Shown: positions 35,224 through 43,020 of the stretch, one piece after another
Position numbering within the stretch: position 1 is the first letter of the stretch
Layout of the letters: each line of letters begins with the position of its first letter
DNA from: Mycobacterium conspicuum
Lineage (GTDB): Bacteria > Actinomycetota > Actinomycetes > Mycobacteriales > Mycobacteriaceae
Length of the DNA: 64,000 nt
Direction of reading: 5' to 3'
Assembly (NCBI RefSeq): GCF_010730195.1
Contig: NZ_AP022613.1
Span: 1,364,001 to 1,428,000, forward strand
Notes under the pieces: model-generated
Told to the model about the DNA's origin: nothing
Database searches by the model: none
Seen by the model: only the letters and a program-made list of their open reading frames with translations
Position numbers and translations under genes: made by a program

Positions 35224-35492
35224 AATCGCTCCATCGCGCGTGCCATGGCGGCGTTCTCGAGGTAGGCGTAGCGCTTCGGCTGGTACCGCGGCCGCGGGCG
35301 TGGGGCCCGAGACGATGCGGTCGAGGTGGCAAACATGCGTCGGACGGCGGCGACGAGCCGGCCGCCGGGGTGCGCGCGGCGCACGCCCGCCGCGGCGGCC
35401 GTGCCCAACAGCACCTGCTGCGGGGTGATCACCACCGCGGGCTGTTCGGCGGGCTCGGCGGTGTTGGCGAGTACCGCTGGTGAAACCGACAT
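35220..35492 (-). CDS. Hypothetical protein, first gene of the stress-type operon
   Basis: A 90-residue protein starting at an ATG with AGGAGGT ideally spaced upstream. The N-terminal half contains a mildly hydrophobic AVVITPQQVLLGTAAAAGV; the C-terminal half is basic with a Pro/Arg-rich stretch RAPRPRPRYQPKRYAYLE. No known motif. It overlaps the 38-residue membrane protein and is probably functionally tied to it. Confidence 0.6.
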   Translation of the reverse strand: MSVSPAVLANTAEPAEQPAVVITPQQVLLGTAAAAGVRRAHPGGRLVAAVRRMFATSTASSRAPRPRPRYQPKRYAYLENAAMARAMERL

Positions 35493-35563
35493 TTCGGGTA
35501 CCTCCTGCACGAGCGGCCGGTGTGTGCAGTCACCGTAAGGTCGACGAACACGCCTTGGGATGC

Positions 35564-35575
35564 GTAGTCGACTAC
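35564..35575. promoter_or_regulatory. Palindrome upstream of the stress-type operon
   Basis: GTAGTCGACTAC is a perfect 12-base palindrome, 72 bases upstream of the start at 35492 and in the only gap large enough for the operon promoter (35493-35642). It is a candidate operator; it does not fit the DosR box well. Confidence 0.35.
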
Positions 35576-35618
35576 CTGTCTTGGCGTGAGGCGGCGCGGC
35601 CGGCTAGGTCGGTATCAC

Positions 35619-35646
35619 CACGCAGGAATCAACACGCAGGAATCAA
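35619..35646. repeat. 14-base tandem duplication at the cstA stop codon
   Basis: CACGCAGGAATCAA occurs twice in direct succession. The second copy contains the cstA stop codon on the minus strand. It looks like a recent slippage duplication at the 3' end of cstA, with no effect on the protein. Confidence 0.8.
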
Positions 35647-37871
35647 CACAACGCGTCCCACGCGCTTTGCACCTCGCGCTCTGCGGCGGTGGCGATCAGG
35701 CCCGACGGCGCGAACCTTTTCGACGGCACCGGGTCGTCTTCGCTCAACGGCCTGCCGCCACCGCGAATTGCCCTGAGCGCCACGGCCGCTCCGACGATGA
35801 CCACGATGATGACCACCAGCGCGAAGAGGATGGACAGGGTGCCCTGGATGAAGGTGTTCCTGATGACCTCGTCGAGCTGATGGGCGTTCTTCGCCGCGCC
35901 GAACGTCGTCTTGCCCGCGTGCTTGGCCGCCACGTAATTGGCATGCTGCTTCCAGTAGCCGACGGCCGGATCCGCGGAAAACACCTTCTGCCACGACGCC
36001 GTCAGGGTGACGACGAGATCCCAGAGCAGCGGAACCCCCGGAATCCACGCCCACTTCAGCAGGCGCTTCTTGACGACGATCACGGTGATGACGGTCAGCG
36101 CGATCGCCGCGAGCAGCTGGTTGGCGATCCCGAACAGCGGAAACAGCGTGTTGATGCCCCCGAGCGGATCGGTCACGCCCATCAGCAGGATGCTGCCCCA
36201 CGCGGCAACAACGACCAGGCTGCAGGCCCATGCACCCGGGCGCCAGCTGGGATTTTGCAGCTTGGCGAGCGGCCCGCCCAGGTTGCCCAAAGCGTCGGAG
36301 AGCATGAAACGCGCGACCCGGGTGCCGGCGTCGACGGCGGTCAAGATGAACAGCGCCTCGAACATGATCGCGAAGTGGTACCAAAATGCCTTGAGGCCGG
36401 CGCCGCCGAACACCCGATGCAGCACCTCGGACATGCCGAATGCCAGCGTCGGTGCTCCGCCGGTGCGCGACACGATCGACTTCTCGCCGATGCCGCTGGC
36501 GGCCTGGTTGATCTGGTCGGCGGTGGCGGGAACCCCCGGCAGGCGAAGGCCATTGACATAGTGCGCCGCGCTCGCCGCGGTGCCACCCGTCTGCGCGGCC
36601 GGGGCGTTGAGGGCGAAATACACGTGCTGATCGATGAGCGAAGCGGCGATCAACGCCATCACCGCGACGAAGGACTCGGTGATCATGCCGCCGTAGCCGA
36701 TCATCCGCATCTGGCTTTCCTTCTCCAGCATTTTGGGCGTCGTGCCCGACGAGATCAGGGCGTGAAATCCGGACAGCGCGCCGCAGGCGATGGTGATGAA
36801 CAGAAAGGGAAATAGCGATCCGGCGAACACCGGTCCGTCACCGCGGGTGGCGAACCCAGAGATCGCCGGCGCCCGCAGGATCGGGTGCGCGATGCAGATG
36901 CCGACCGCCAGCAACGCGACGGCGCCGACCTTCATGAACGTCGAGAGGTAATCGCGCGATGCGAGCAGCAGCCACACCGGCAGCACCGATGCCACAAAGC
37001 CGTAAATGATGATCGACCAGGACACCGTTTCCGGTGACAGGTTCAACCAGGCTGCGCCCCAATGTGTTTCGGCGACCCAGTCGCCGGACGCGACGGCGAC
37101 CAACAGCAGCGTGATGCCGATCAGGGAGACTTCCACCACCCGCCCGGGGCGCAGGAAGCGTAGGTAGCAGCCCATGAACAGCGCGATGGGGATGGTCATC
37201 GCGATAGAGAACACGCCCCACGGGCTCTGGGCCAGCGCCCGCACCACCACCAGCGCCAGCACCGCGATGATGATCACCATGATGATGAAGGCCCCGATGA
37301 GGGCCGCGGCTCCGCCGACGGCACCCAACTCGTCGCGGGCCATCTGGCCCAGGGAACGGCCCCGGCGCCGGGTCGATATCCACAACACCAAGTAGTCCTG
37401 GACGGCCCCGGCCAACACCGCGCCGACGATGATCCAGATGCTGCAGGGCAGATAGCCCATCTGGGTGGCCAGCACCGGACCGATGAGCGGTCCGGCCCCG
37501 GCGATCGCGGCGAAATGGTGGCCGAACACCACGCGCCGGTCGGTCGGCACGAAGTCCGTGCCGTTGTCGAGGATTTCGGCGGGCGTCGCATGGTCGTCGC
37601 GCGGGCGAACGATTTTCATCTCGATCAATCGCGCATAGAACCGGAAGCCGATGACGTACGTGCAGACCGCCGCCACCACCAACCACACCGCGTTCACGGT
37701 CTCGCCGCGGACGAACGCGATGACCGCCCAGGCGATCGCCCCGATGACGGCGATGATGCCGAAGATGACCTTGTGCCGCACGGTGATGGGGGAGCGATCG
37801 ATGATCGCCACGGGCGGCAGGTCGTCGTCGGTGCGGATAAAGCTGACACTCTTGTCGTCGTCCACGGTCAC
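35643..37871 (-). CDS. cstA: Carbon starvation protein CstA (peptide/pyruvate transporter family)
   Basis: A 742-residue membrane protein with about 16 hydrophobic segments. GHHFAAIAGAGPLIGPVLATQMGY is the conserved CstA core near residues 115-140, and SGTTPKMLEKESQMRMIGYGGMITE is the second conserved block. CstA proteins import peptides or pyruvate in carbon limitation. M. tuberculosis Rv3063 is the clear counterpart, with ligB next to it there as well. The GTG start (MTVDDDKS) lies just downstream of ligB, 23 bases apart, so cotranscription is likely. Confidence 0.95.
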   Translation of the reverse strand: MTVDDDKSVSFIRTDDDLPPVAIIDRSPITVRHKVIFGIIAVIGAIAWAVIAFVRGETVNAVWLVVAAVCTYVIGFRFYARLIEMKIVRPRDDHATPAEILDNGTDFVPTDRRVVFGHHFAAIAGAGPLIGPVLATQMGYLPCSIWIIVGAVLAGAVQDYLVLWISTRRRGRSLGQMARDELGAVGGAAALIGAFIIMVIIIAVLALVVVRALAQSPWGVFSIAMTIPIALFMGCYLRFLRPGRVVEVSLIGITLLLVAVASGDWVAETHWGAAWLNLSPETVSWSIIIYGFVASVLPVWLLLASRDYLSTFMKVGAVALLAVGICIAHPILRAPAISGFATRGDGPVFAGSLFPFLFITIACGALSGFHALISSGTTPKMLEKESQMRMIGYGGMITESFVAVMALIAASLIDQHVYFALNAPAAQTGGTAASAAHYVNGLRLPGVPATADQINQAASGIGEKSIVSRTGGAPTLAFGMSEVLHRVFGGAGLKAFWYHFAIMFEALFILTAVDAGTRVARFMLSDALGNLGGPLAKLQNPSWRPGAWACSLVVVAAWGSILLMGVTDPLGGINTLFPLFGIANQLLAAIALTVITVIVVKKRLLKWAWIPGVPLLWDLVVTLTASWQKVFSADPAVGYWKQHANYVAAKHAGKTTFGAAKNAHQLDEVIRNTFIQGTLSILFALVVIIVVIVGAAVALRAIRGGGRPLSEDDPVPSKRFAPSGLIATAAEREVQSAWDALC

Positions 37872-37894
37872 GGTGAAACCCTACGACGGGCGCG

Positions 37895-39442
37895 TCAGTA
37901 CAGCGCGCGCACGGCGTCGACGGTGTCGGCCTCGGCCGGGCTCTTGTCGTCGCGGTAGCGGACCACCCGCGCGAACCGCAGTGCCAGCCCGCCGGGGTAG
38001 CGAGTGGATTTCTGCACCCCGTCCAATGCGATCTCGACGACCTGCTCGGGGCGCACGCGCACCACGTAGTCGTCGGTGGGGCCGGTGGCCAGCTCGGTGA
38101 ACCGGGAGGTCTGCCAGTCCAGCATGGCGTCGGTCATGCCCTTGAAAGTCTTTCCCACCATGACGAATTCGCCCGAGACGGGGTCACGCGCGCCCAGATG
38201 AATGTTGGACAGCTTGCCGCGCCGCCGCCCCGACCCCCACTCCACGGCGAGCACCACCAGGTCAAGCGTGTGCACCGGCTTGACCTTCAGCCAGCCGGCG
38301 CCGCGCCGGCCCGCCTGATACGGCGCGTCCGGCGACTTGGCCATCACGCCTTCGTGACCGGCGGCCAGCGTCGCCGCCAGGAAGGCCTCGGCCTGTGCGG
38401 GGTCGGACGTGGTCAATCGGTCCACCCGCTGCGCCGGCGGCACCAACGCATCCAGCGCGGCCAACCGCTCGGTGGTCGGCGCGTCGAGCAGGTCGACGCC
38501 GTCGCGGTGCAGGATGTCGAAGAAGAACACCGAAAGTGGTTGTGCCGCAACCGCTGCGGTCACGTCGACCGAACGACCGAAGCGTGAGGCGGTGACCTGA
38601 AAGCGGTGCGGGCGATTGTCCGGCCGCAGCGCGATCGCCTCCCCGTCGGCGACGAGCTCGGTGACCGGCAGCGCCAGCGTCGCCGCCACCACCTCGGGCA
38701 GCCGGGCCGTCACGTCGTCGAGGCTGCGCGTGTAGACCGTGACCTCGTCCGCGGACCGGTGGATCTGCACGCGCGCGCCGTCCAGCTTTGCCTCGAAAAT
38801 CGTTGCGCCACCGTGCCGTTCGAGCGCATCGGTCACGCTGGTGGCGGTCTGCGCCAGCATCGGGCCAACCGGACGGCCGACCCGCAGCGTGAACGCGTCC
38901 AGTGCAGCGGCGCCACCGGACAGCGCCGCCGCCGCGACCGCCGGCAGATCCCCGCCCAGCATCGCGGCGCGCTGCACCGCCGCGGCCGGAATTCCGGCGG
39001 CCTTGGCGACGGCGTCGGTCATGATCCCGGCCAGCGCGCCCTGGCGCAGCTCGCCGCCCAGCAGCCGCAGCAGGAAGGTCTGTTCGGTGTCGGTCGCGCC
39101 GGCGAACAAGCCCGCGACCAGTTCGGCGCGGCGGGCCTGCGACCCCTTGCCCGACACGGCGCCGATCTCGGAGAAGATCGCGTCGACCGCGGCGACGGTC
39201 AGCGTCGGCTGCCCAGACACGGCCGCCGCGGGCCGGGACCGCAGCGCCGCCCAGCCCACGCCGATCTGGCGTTGCGGCAGTTCGCCGGAGAGCCACGACA
39301 CGAGGATCGCGATGAGTTGCGGGCCGGACTCCGGCTCAAGCGAAGCCCGTCGCAGCAGCTCGGCGATGTGGGCGACCTTGGAGAGCCGCGACGAAGTGCC
39401 GCCCACATTAAGCGAGGTGCTTGCGACGTCGACAAGGAGCAC
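37895..39442 (-). CDS. ligB: ATP-dependent DNA ligase LigB
   Basis: A 515-residue ATP-dependent DNA ligase. The nucleotidyl-transferase motif I is EAKLDGARVQIHR with the adenylated Lys219, motif III is FFFDILHRDG, motif IV EGVMAKSPDAPY and motif V GWLKVKPVH. The N-terminal 200 residues form the DNA-binding domain, the C-terminal 110 the OB domain. It seals nicks, probably in repair; NAD-dependent LigA does replication. It matches M. tuberculosis Rv3062 in length and neighbourhood. Start is a GTG; a run of 12-base repeats lies just upstream. Confidence 0.95.
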   Translation of the reverse strand: MLLVDVASTSLNVGGTSSRLSKVAHIAELLRRASLEPESGPQLIAILVSWLSGELPQRQIGVGWAALRSRPAAAVSGQPTLTVAAVDAIFSEIGAVSGKGSQARRAELVAGLFAGATDTEQTFLLRLLGGELRQGALAGIMTDAVAKAAGIPAAAVQRAAMLGGDLPAVAAAALSGGAAALDAFTLRVGRPVGPMLAQTATSVTDALERHGGATIFEAKLDGARVQIHRSADEVTVYTRSLDDVTARLPEVVAATLALPVTELVADGEAIALRPDNRPHRFQVTASRFGRSVDVTAAVAAQPLSVFFFDILHRDGVDLLDAPTTERLAALDALVPPAQRVDRLTTSDPAQAEAFLAATLAAGHEGVMAKSPDAPYQAGRRGAGWLKVKPVHTLDLVVLAVEWGSGRRRGKLSNIHLGARDPVSGEFVMVGKTFKGMTDAMLDWQTSRFTELATGPTDDYVVRVRPEQVVEIALDGVQKSTRYPGGLALRFARVVRYRDDKSPAEADTVDAVRALY

Positions 39443-39466
39443 GATTCAGCTTGGCATGGCACTCGG

Positions 39467-39498
39467 ACAAGGCCTGGGTCAAGGCCTGGGACAAGGCC
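39467..39498. repeat. Short tandem repeat upstream of ligB
   Basis: The 12-base unit (A/T)CAAGGCCTGGG occurs twice, followed by the first 8 bases of a third copy. It lies in the gap between ligB and the divergent SDR, starting 25 bases before the ligB start, and could vary in copy number between strains. Confidence 0.75.
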
Positions 39499-39574
39499 GC
39501 GAAGCCGACACGCTAGCGTACCTAGGCAACGTTACAAATATCGCGAATTCTGACAAGCAAAAATGGAGGTCCGG

Positions 39575-40333
39575 ATGGAGATCAGCGGGAAGAAGGTCGT
39601 CGTCATCGGCGGTGCTTCGGGAATGGGGCGGGCCAGCGCCGAGCTACTGCACGAGCGCGGCGCGCAGGTCGCGGTGCTCGACCGCGAGGGCTCCGACGGC
39701 AAAGAGGTCGCCGACGGTATCAAGGGCAAGTTCTACCCGGTCGACGTCACCGACTTCACCGGCACCGAGGAGACCCTGCAGGCCGCGGTCGACGACCTGG
39801 GCGGGCTGCATGTCGTCATCACCACCGCCGGCGGCGGCATCGCCAAGCGGACCATGACCAAGACCGGCCCGCACGACCTGGAGTCCTTCCAGTCCGTGAT
39901 CGACCTCAACCTGATCGCCACCTTCAACATCAGCCGGCTGGCCGCCGCGCACATGAGCAAGAACGAGCCCGAGGACGAGGAGCGCGGCGTGATCATCAAC
40001 ACCGCGTCGATCGCGGCGTTCGAAGGTCAGATCGGGCAGGTCGCCTACACCGCCGCCAAGGCGGGCATCGCCGGCATGTGCCTGACCATGGCCCGTGACT
40101 TGGGATCCCTGGGCATCCGGGTGCTGGCCATCGCGCCGAGCCTGTTCGCCACCGGGCTGACCAAGGGCATTCCCGACGAGTTCGCCTCGGCGTTGACCAA
40201 GGACGCCGCCTTCCCCAAGCGGCTCGGCCGTCCCGAGGAATACGCCAAGCTGGTGGCGGCGATCGTAGACAACCCGATGCTCAACGGCCAGTGCCTGCGA
40301 CTGGACGCCGGGCAGCGGTTCGCGCCCAAGTAG
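39575..40333 (+). CDS. Short-chain dehydrogenase (3-hydroxyacyl-CoA dehydrogenase type 2-like)
   Basis: A 252-residue SDR. IGGASGMGRASAELL is the cofactor loop, and NTASIAAFEGQIGQVAYTAAKAGIAGM holds the Ser-Tyr-Lys active site. This pattern, with AYTAAKAGI, is that of human HSD17B10-type 3-hydroxyacyl-CoA dehydrogenases. The ATG at 39575 follows GGAGG; another ATG four codons upstream is unlikely. It precedes fadE22 and may supply the hydroxyacyl-CoA step to it, though a strong hairpin separates the two. Confidence 0.88.
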   Translation: MEISGKKVVVIGGASGMGRASAELLHERGAQVAVLDREGSDGKEVADGIKGKFYPVDVTDFTGTEETLQAAVDDLGGLHVVITTAGGGIAKRTMTKTGPHDLESFQSVIDLNLIATFNISRLAAAHMSKNEPEDEERGVIINTASIAAFEGQIGQVAYTAAKAGIAGMCLTMARDLGSLGIRVLAIAPSLFATGLTKGIPDEFASALTKDAAFPKRLGRPEEYAKLVAAIVDNPMLNGQCLRLDAGQRFAPK

Positions 40334-40342
40334 CCGCCCGGA

Positions 40343-40366
40343 CCGGGCGGGCTCGGGCCCGCCCGG
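40343..40366 (+). terminator. Strong GC hairpin after the SDR
   Basis: A perfect 10-base stem CCGGGCGGGC / GCCCGCCCGG with a TCGG loop begins 10 bases after the SDR stop. No U-tract follows, as in many mycobacterial terminators. It separates the SDR from fadE22, which begins at 40437. Confidence 0.75.
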
Positions 40367-40369
40367 ATT

Positions 40370-40380
40370 CAGTACACTCT
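40370..40380. promoter_or_regulatory. CAGTACACTCT element upstream of fadE22
   Basis: CAGTACACTCT, 56 bases before the fadE22 start. The same 11 bases occur at 42961-42971, between the DUF35 and thiolase genes. It contains a TACACT that could be a -10 box and a short AGT-AC-ACT palindrome. A shared operator for the GntR regulator at 44217 is plausible. Confidence 0.55.
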
Positions 40381-40436
40381 TTCTCGGCGGCCCCGGCGAA
40401 CGGTGCGGGCCGCAAAGCCGCGCGAGGAGGGCCCAG

Positions 40437-42602
40437 ATGGGTATCGCACTGACCGACGACCACCGCGAGCTCGCTGAGGTCGCGCGCGCATTCCTGACCT
40501 CGCAGAAGGCGCGCGCGGCGGCGCGGTCGCTGCTCGATGCACCCGAGGAGGCGCGCCCGCCCTTCTGGGGAGGCATCGTCGAACTGGGTTGGCTTGGCCT
40601 GCACATCGACGAGGCGCACGGCGGGTCCGGCTATGGGCTGCCCGAGCTCGTGGTGGTGGTCGAGGAACTGGGCCGGGCCGTGGCGCCCGGCCCGTTCGTG
40701 CCGACGGTGATCGCGTCGTCGGTAATCGCCAAGGAGGGCGGCGCCGGGCAGCAGGCCCGGCTGTTGCCGGGGCTGATCGACGGAACGGTCACTGCCGCAA
40801 TCGGTCTGGACGGCGCGGTGCGGGTTCAGGACGGGCGGGCCGACGGCGAGGCCGGGGTGGTCTTGGGCGCCGGGCTGGCCGAGCTGCTGCTGATCGCCGC
40901 GGGCGACGACGTGCTGATGCTCGAGCGCGATCGCGCCGGCGTCTCGGTCGAAGTGCCGGAGAACTTCGATCCGACCAGGCGCTCCGGCCGGGTCCGGCTG
41001 CAGAACGTGACCGTGTCCGAGGACGACATCCTGCGCGGGGCGCGCGAATCGGCGCTGGCCCGCGCGCGCACCTTGCTGGCCGCCGAGGCCGTGGGCGGGG
41101 CCGCCGACTGCGTCGAGTCCGCCGTCGAGTACGCCAAGGTGCGCCAGCAATTCGGCCGCACCATCGCGACTTTCCAAGCGGTGAAACATCATTGCGCGAA
41201 CATGGTGGTCGCCTCCGAGTCGGGGATCGCCGCGGTGTGGGATGCCTCGCGGGCGGCCTCCGAGGACGAGGAGCAGTTCCGGCTGATCGCCGCGGTGGCG
41301 GCCGCGCTGGCCTTCCCGGCCTACGCCCGCAACGCCGAACTCAACGTTCAGGTGCACGGAGGCATCGGCTACACCTGGGAACACGACGCTCACCTGCATC
41401 TGCGCCGGGCGATCGTCACCGCCGCACTGCTCGGCGGCGACGGGCCGGCCCGCGATGTCTTCGACCGCACCGCCGCCGGGGCGGTCCGGGAAAACAGCCT
41501 GGACCTGCCGCCCGAGGCCGAGGAGCTGCGCACCCAAATCCGCGCCGACGCCGCCGAATTGGCCGCCCTCGACAAGCAGGCCCAACGCGACAAGCTGATC
41601 GAGACCGGCTACGTGATGCCGCACTGGCCCAAACCGTGGGGCCGCGCCGCCGACGCGGTCGAACAGTTGGTCATCGAGGAGGAGTTCCGCGCGGCCGGCA
41701 TCAAGCGCCCCGACTACGGCATCACCTCATGGGTGATCCTGACCCTGATCCAGCACGGAACCCCTTGGCAGATTGAGAGATTCGTCGAGAAGGCGTTGCG
41801 CAAAGACGAGATCTGGTGCCAGCTGTTCTCCGAACCCGAGGCGGGCTCGGACGCGGCGTCCATCCGGACCCGGGCCACCAGGGTGGACGGCGGCTGGAAG
41901 ATCAACGGACAGAAGGTGTGGACCAGCGGGGCGCACTACTGCGCGCGCGGGCTGGCCACCGTGCGCACCGACCCCGATGCGCCCAAGCACGCCGGCATCA
42001 CCACGGTGATCGTCGACATGAAGGCGCCCGAGGTCGAGGTGCGCCCGCTGCGGCAGATGACCGGGGGCAGCGACTTCAACGAGGTGTTCTTCAACGACCT
42101 GTTCGTTCCCGACGAAGACGTCGTCGGGGCGCCCAACTCCGGGTGGACGGTCGCGCGCGCGACGCTGGGCAACGAGCGGGTCAGCATCGGCGGCAGCGGT
42201 TCGTTCTACGAGGGCCTGGCGGCGGAAATGGTGAAAGCGGCCCAACAGCACGCGGATCGCTTGGCGGGCGCCCCAATTCGGCTGGGCTACTACTTGGCCG
42301 AGGAGACCGCGCTGCGGCTGCTCAACCTGCGCCGCGTCGCGCGCAGCGTCGAGGGCGCCGGCCCGGGGCCGGAGGGCAACGTCACCAAACTCAAGCTGGC
42401 CGAGCACATGGTGGAGGGCGCCGCGATCATGGCGGCGCTGCAGGGACCCGAGGTTGCCCTACTCGACGGACCCGGGGCGCTGGCCGGTCGACTGATCATG
42501 GGCGCACGCGGCATGACGATCGCGGGCGGCACCTCGGAGGTGACCCGCAACCAGATCGCCGAGCGAATCCTCGGCATGCCGCGCGACCCGCTGATCAACT
42601 AG
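40437..42602 (+). CDS. fadE22: Acyl-CoA dehydrogenase FadE22, tandem two-domain
   Basis: A 721-residue protein made of two acyl-CoA dehydrogenase units. Residues 1-350 form the first, with GGIGYTWEHDAHLHLRRA at its end; residues 375-721 form the second, with FSEPEAGSDAA, NGQKVWTSGA and AGGTSEVTRNQIAERILG. The second unit has complete flavin motifs. In the first, SEPEAGSD-like motifs are weak, so it may be a structural half, as in heteromeric cholesterol-degrading enzymes such as FadE28-FadE29. It corresponds to M. tuberculosis Rv3061c. It dehydrogenates an unknown, possibly steroid-type, acyl-CoA. Confidence 0.92.
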   Translation: MGIALTDDHRELAEVARAFLTSQKARAAARSLLDAPEEARPPFWGGIVELGWLGLHIDEAHGGSGYGLPELVVVVEELGRAVAPGPFVPTVIASSVIAKEGGAGQQARLLPGLIDGTVTAAIGLDGAVRVQDGRADGEAGVVLGAGLAELLLIAAGDDVLMLERDRAGVSVEVPENFDPTRRSGRVRLQNVTVSEDDILRGARESALARARTLLAAEAVGGAADCVESAVEYAKVRQQFGRTIATFQAVKHHCANMVVASESGIAAVWDASRAASEDEEQFRLIAAVAAALAFPAYARNAELNVQVHGGIGYTWEHDAHLHLRRAIVTAALLGGDGPARDVFDRTAAGAVRENSLDLPPEAEELRTQIRADAAELAALDKQAQRDKLIETGYVMPHWPKPWGRAADAVEQLVIEEEFRAAGIKRPDYGITSWVILTLIQHGTPWQIERFVEKALRKDEIWCQLFSEPEAGSDAASIRTRATRVDGGWKINGQKVWTSGAHYCARGLATVRTDPDAPKHAGITTVIVDMKAPEVEVRPLRQMTGGSDFNEVFFNDLFVPDEDVVGAPNSGWTVARATLGNERVSIGGSGSFYEGLAAEMVKAAQQHADRLAGAPIRLGYYLAEETALRLLNLRRVARSVEGAGPGPEGNVTKLKLAEHMVEGAAIMAALQGPEVALLDGPGALAGRLIMGARGMTIAGGTSEVTRNQIAERILGMPRDPLIN

Positions 42603-42952
42603 CGCCTCGAGGCCGGCGCAAACAGCGGCGCGCCGCCGGCGCCGCGTTCGGCTTGCGCGGCGACCCGCATCCCCACCGTCACCGAATCCGGTTTGCAGCC
42701 AACGATATTGGCAGCGACGCGCAACCCGCGCTGTTCGGCGAGCTCGACGATGGCGATCACATACGGAGTCGGGATCTCCGGGTTGAAGGCGTGGTGGTTG
42801 ACCGTATAGGTGAACACCGTGCCCTCACCGGACACCGGGCGTGCCACCAACGGTCCGCCGCAGTCGCGGCACTCGCCGGCGGGCGGATGCACCCAGCGTG
42901 CGCACGCGTCGCAGTGTTCGATTAGCAGCTGGGACACCGACTCTGCCGACAC
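42599..42952 (-). CDS. DUF35 zinc-ribbon / OB-fold acyl-CoA binding protein
   Basis: A 117-residue DUF35 protein. CDAC and CRDC form the N-terminal zinc ribbon, and FTYTVNHHAFNPE plus YVIAIVELAEQRGLRVAANIVG form the OB fold that binds acyl-CoA. The start is taken at GTG 42952, seven bases after a TACTGT -10-like box, so the message may be leaderless; a TTG two codons upstream is possible. DUF35 proteins partner thiolases or aldolases (ChsH2 with Ltp2 in cholesterol side-chain removal). The divergent thiolase at 43021 is the obvious partner. Its stop overlaps the fadE22 stop by 4 bases. Confidence 0.88.
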   Translation of the reverse strand: MSAESVSQLLIEHCDACARWVHPPAGECRDCGGPLVARPVSGEGTVFTYTVNHHAFNPEIPTPYVIAIVELAEQRGLRVAANIVGCKPDSVTVGMRVAAQAERGAGGAPLFAPASRR

Positions 42953-42960
42953 GGCCAATA

Positions 42961-42971
42961 CAGTACACTCT
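42961..42971. promoter_or_regulatory. CAGTACACTCT element between DUF35 and thiolase genes
   Basis: Identical to the 11 bases at 40370-40380. It lies 8 bases upstream of the DUF35 GTG start and 49 bases upstream of the thiolase start, in a divergent promoter. TACTGT on the minus strand and TACACT on the plus strand could be the two -10 boxes, with the repressor covering both. Confidence 0.55.
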
Positions 42972-43020
42972 ATTCGGTTTGGCGTAGGCGGCGGGTTTCG
43001 GTCTCACGGGTTAGGTGCAG

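Noticed and set aside
35550..35580. DosR box before the stress-type operon
   Set aside because: TTGGGATGCGTAGTCGAC matches only part of the consensus; the second half-site fails. Kept only as a palindrome.
35586..36815. Open frame of 409 codons opposite cstA
   Set aside because: Antisense to membrane segments of CstA; charged low-complexity translation without any domain.
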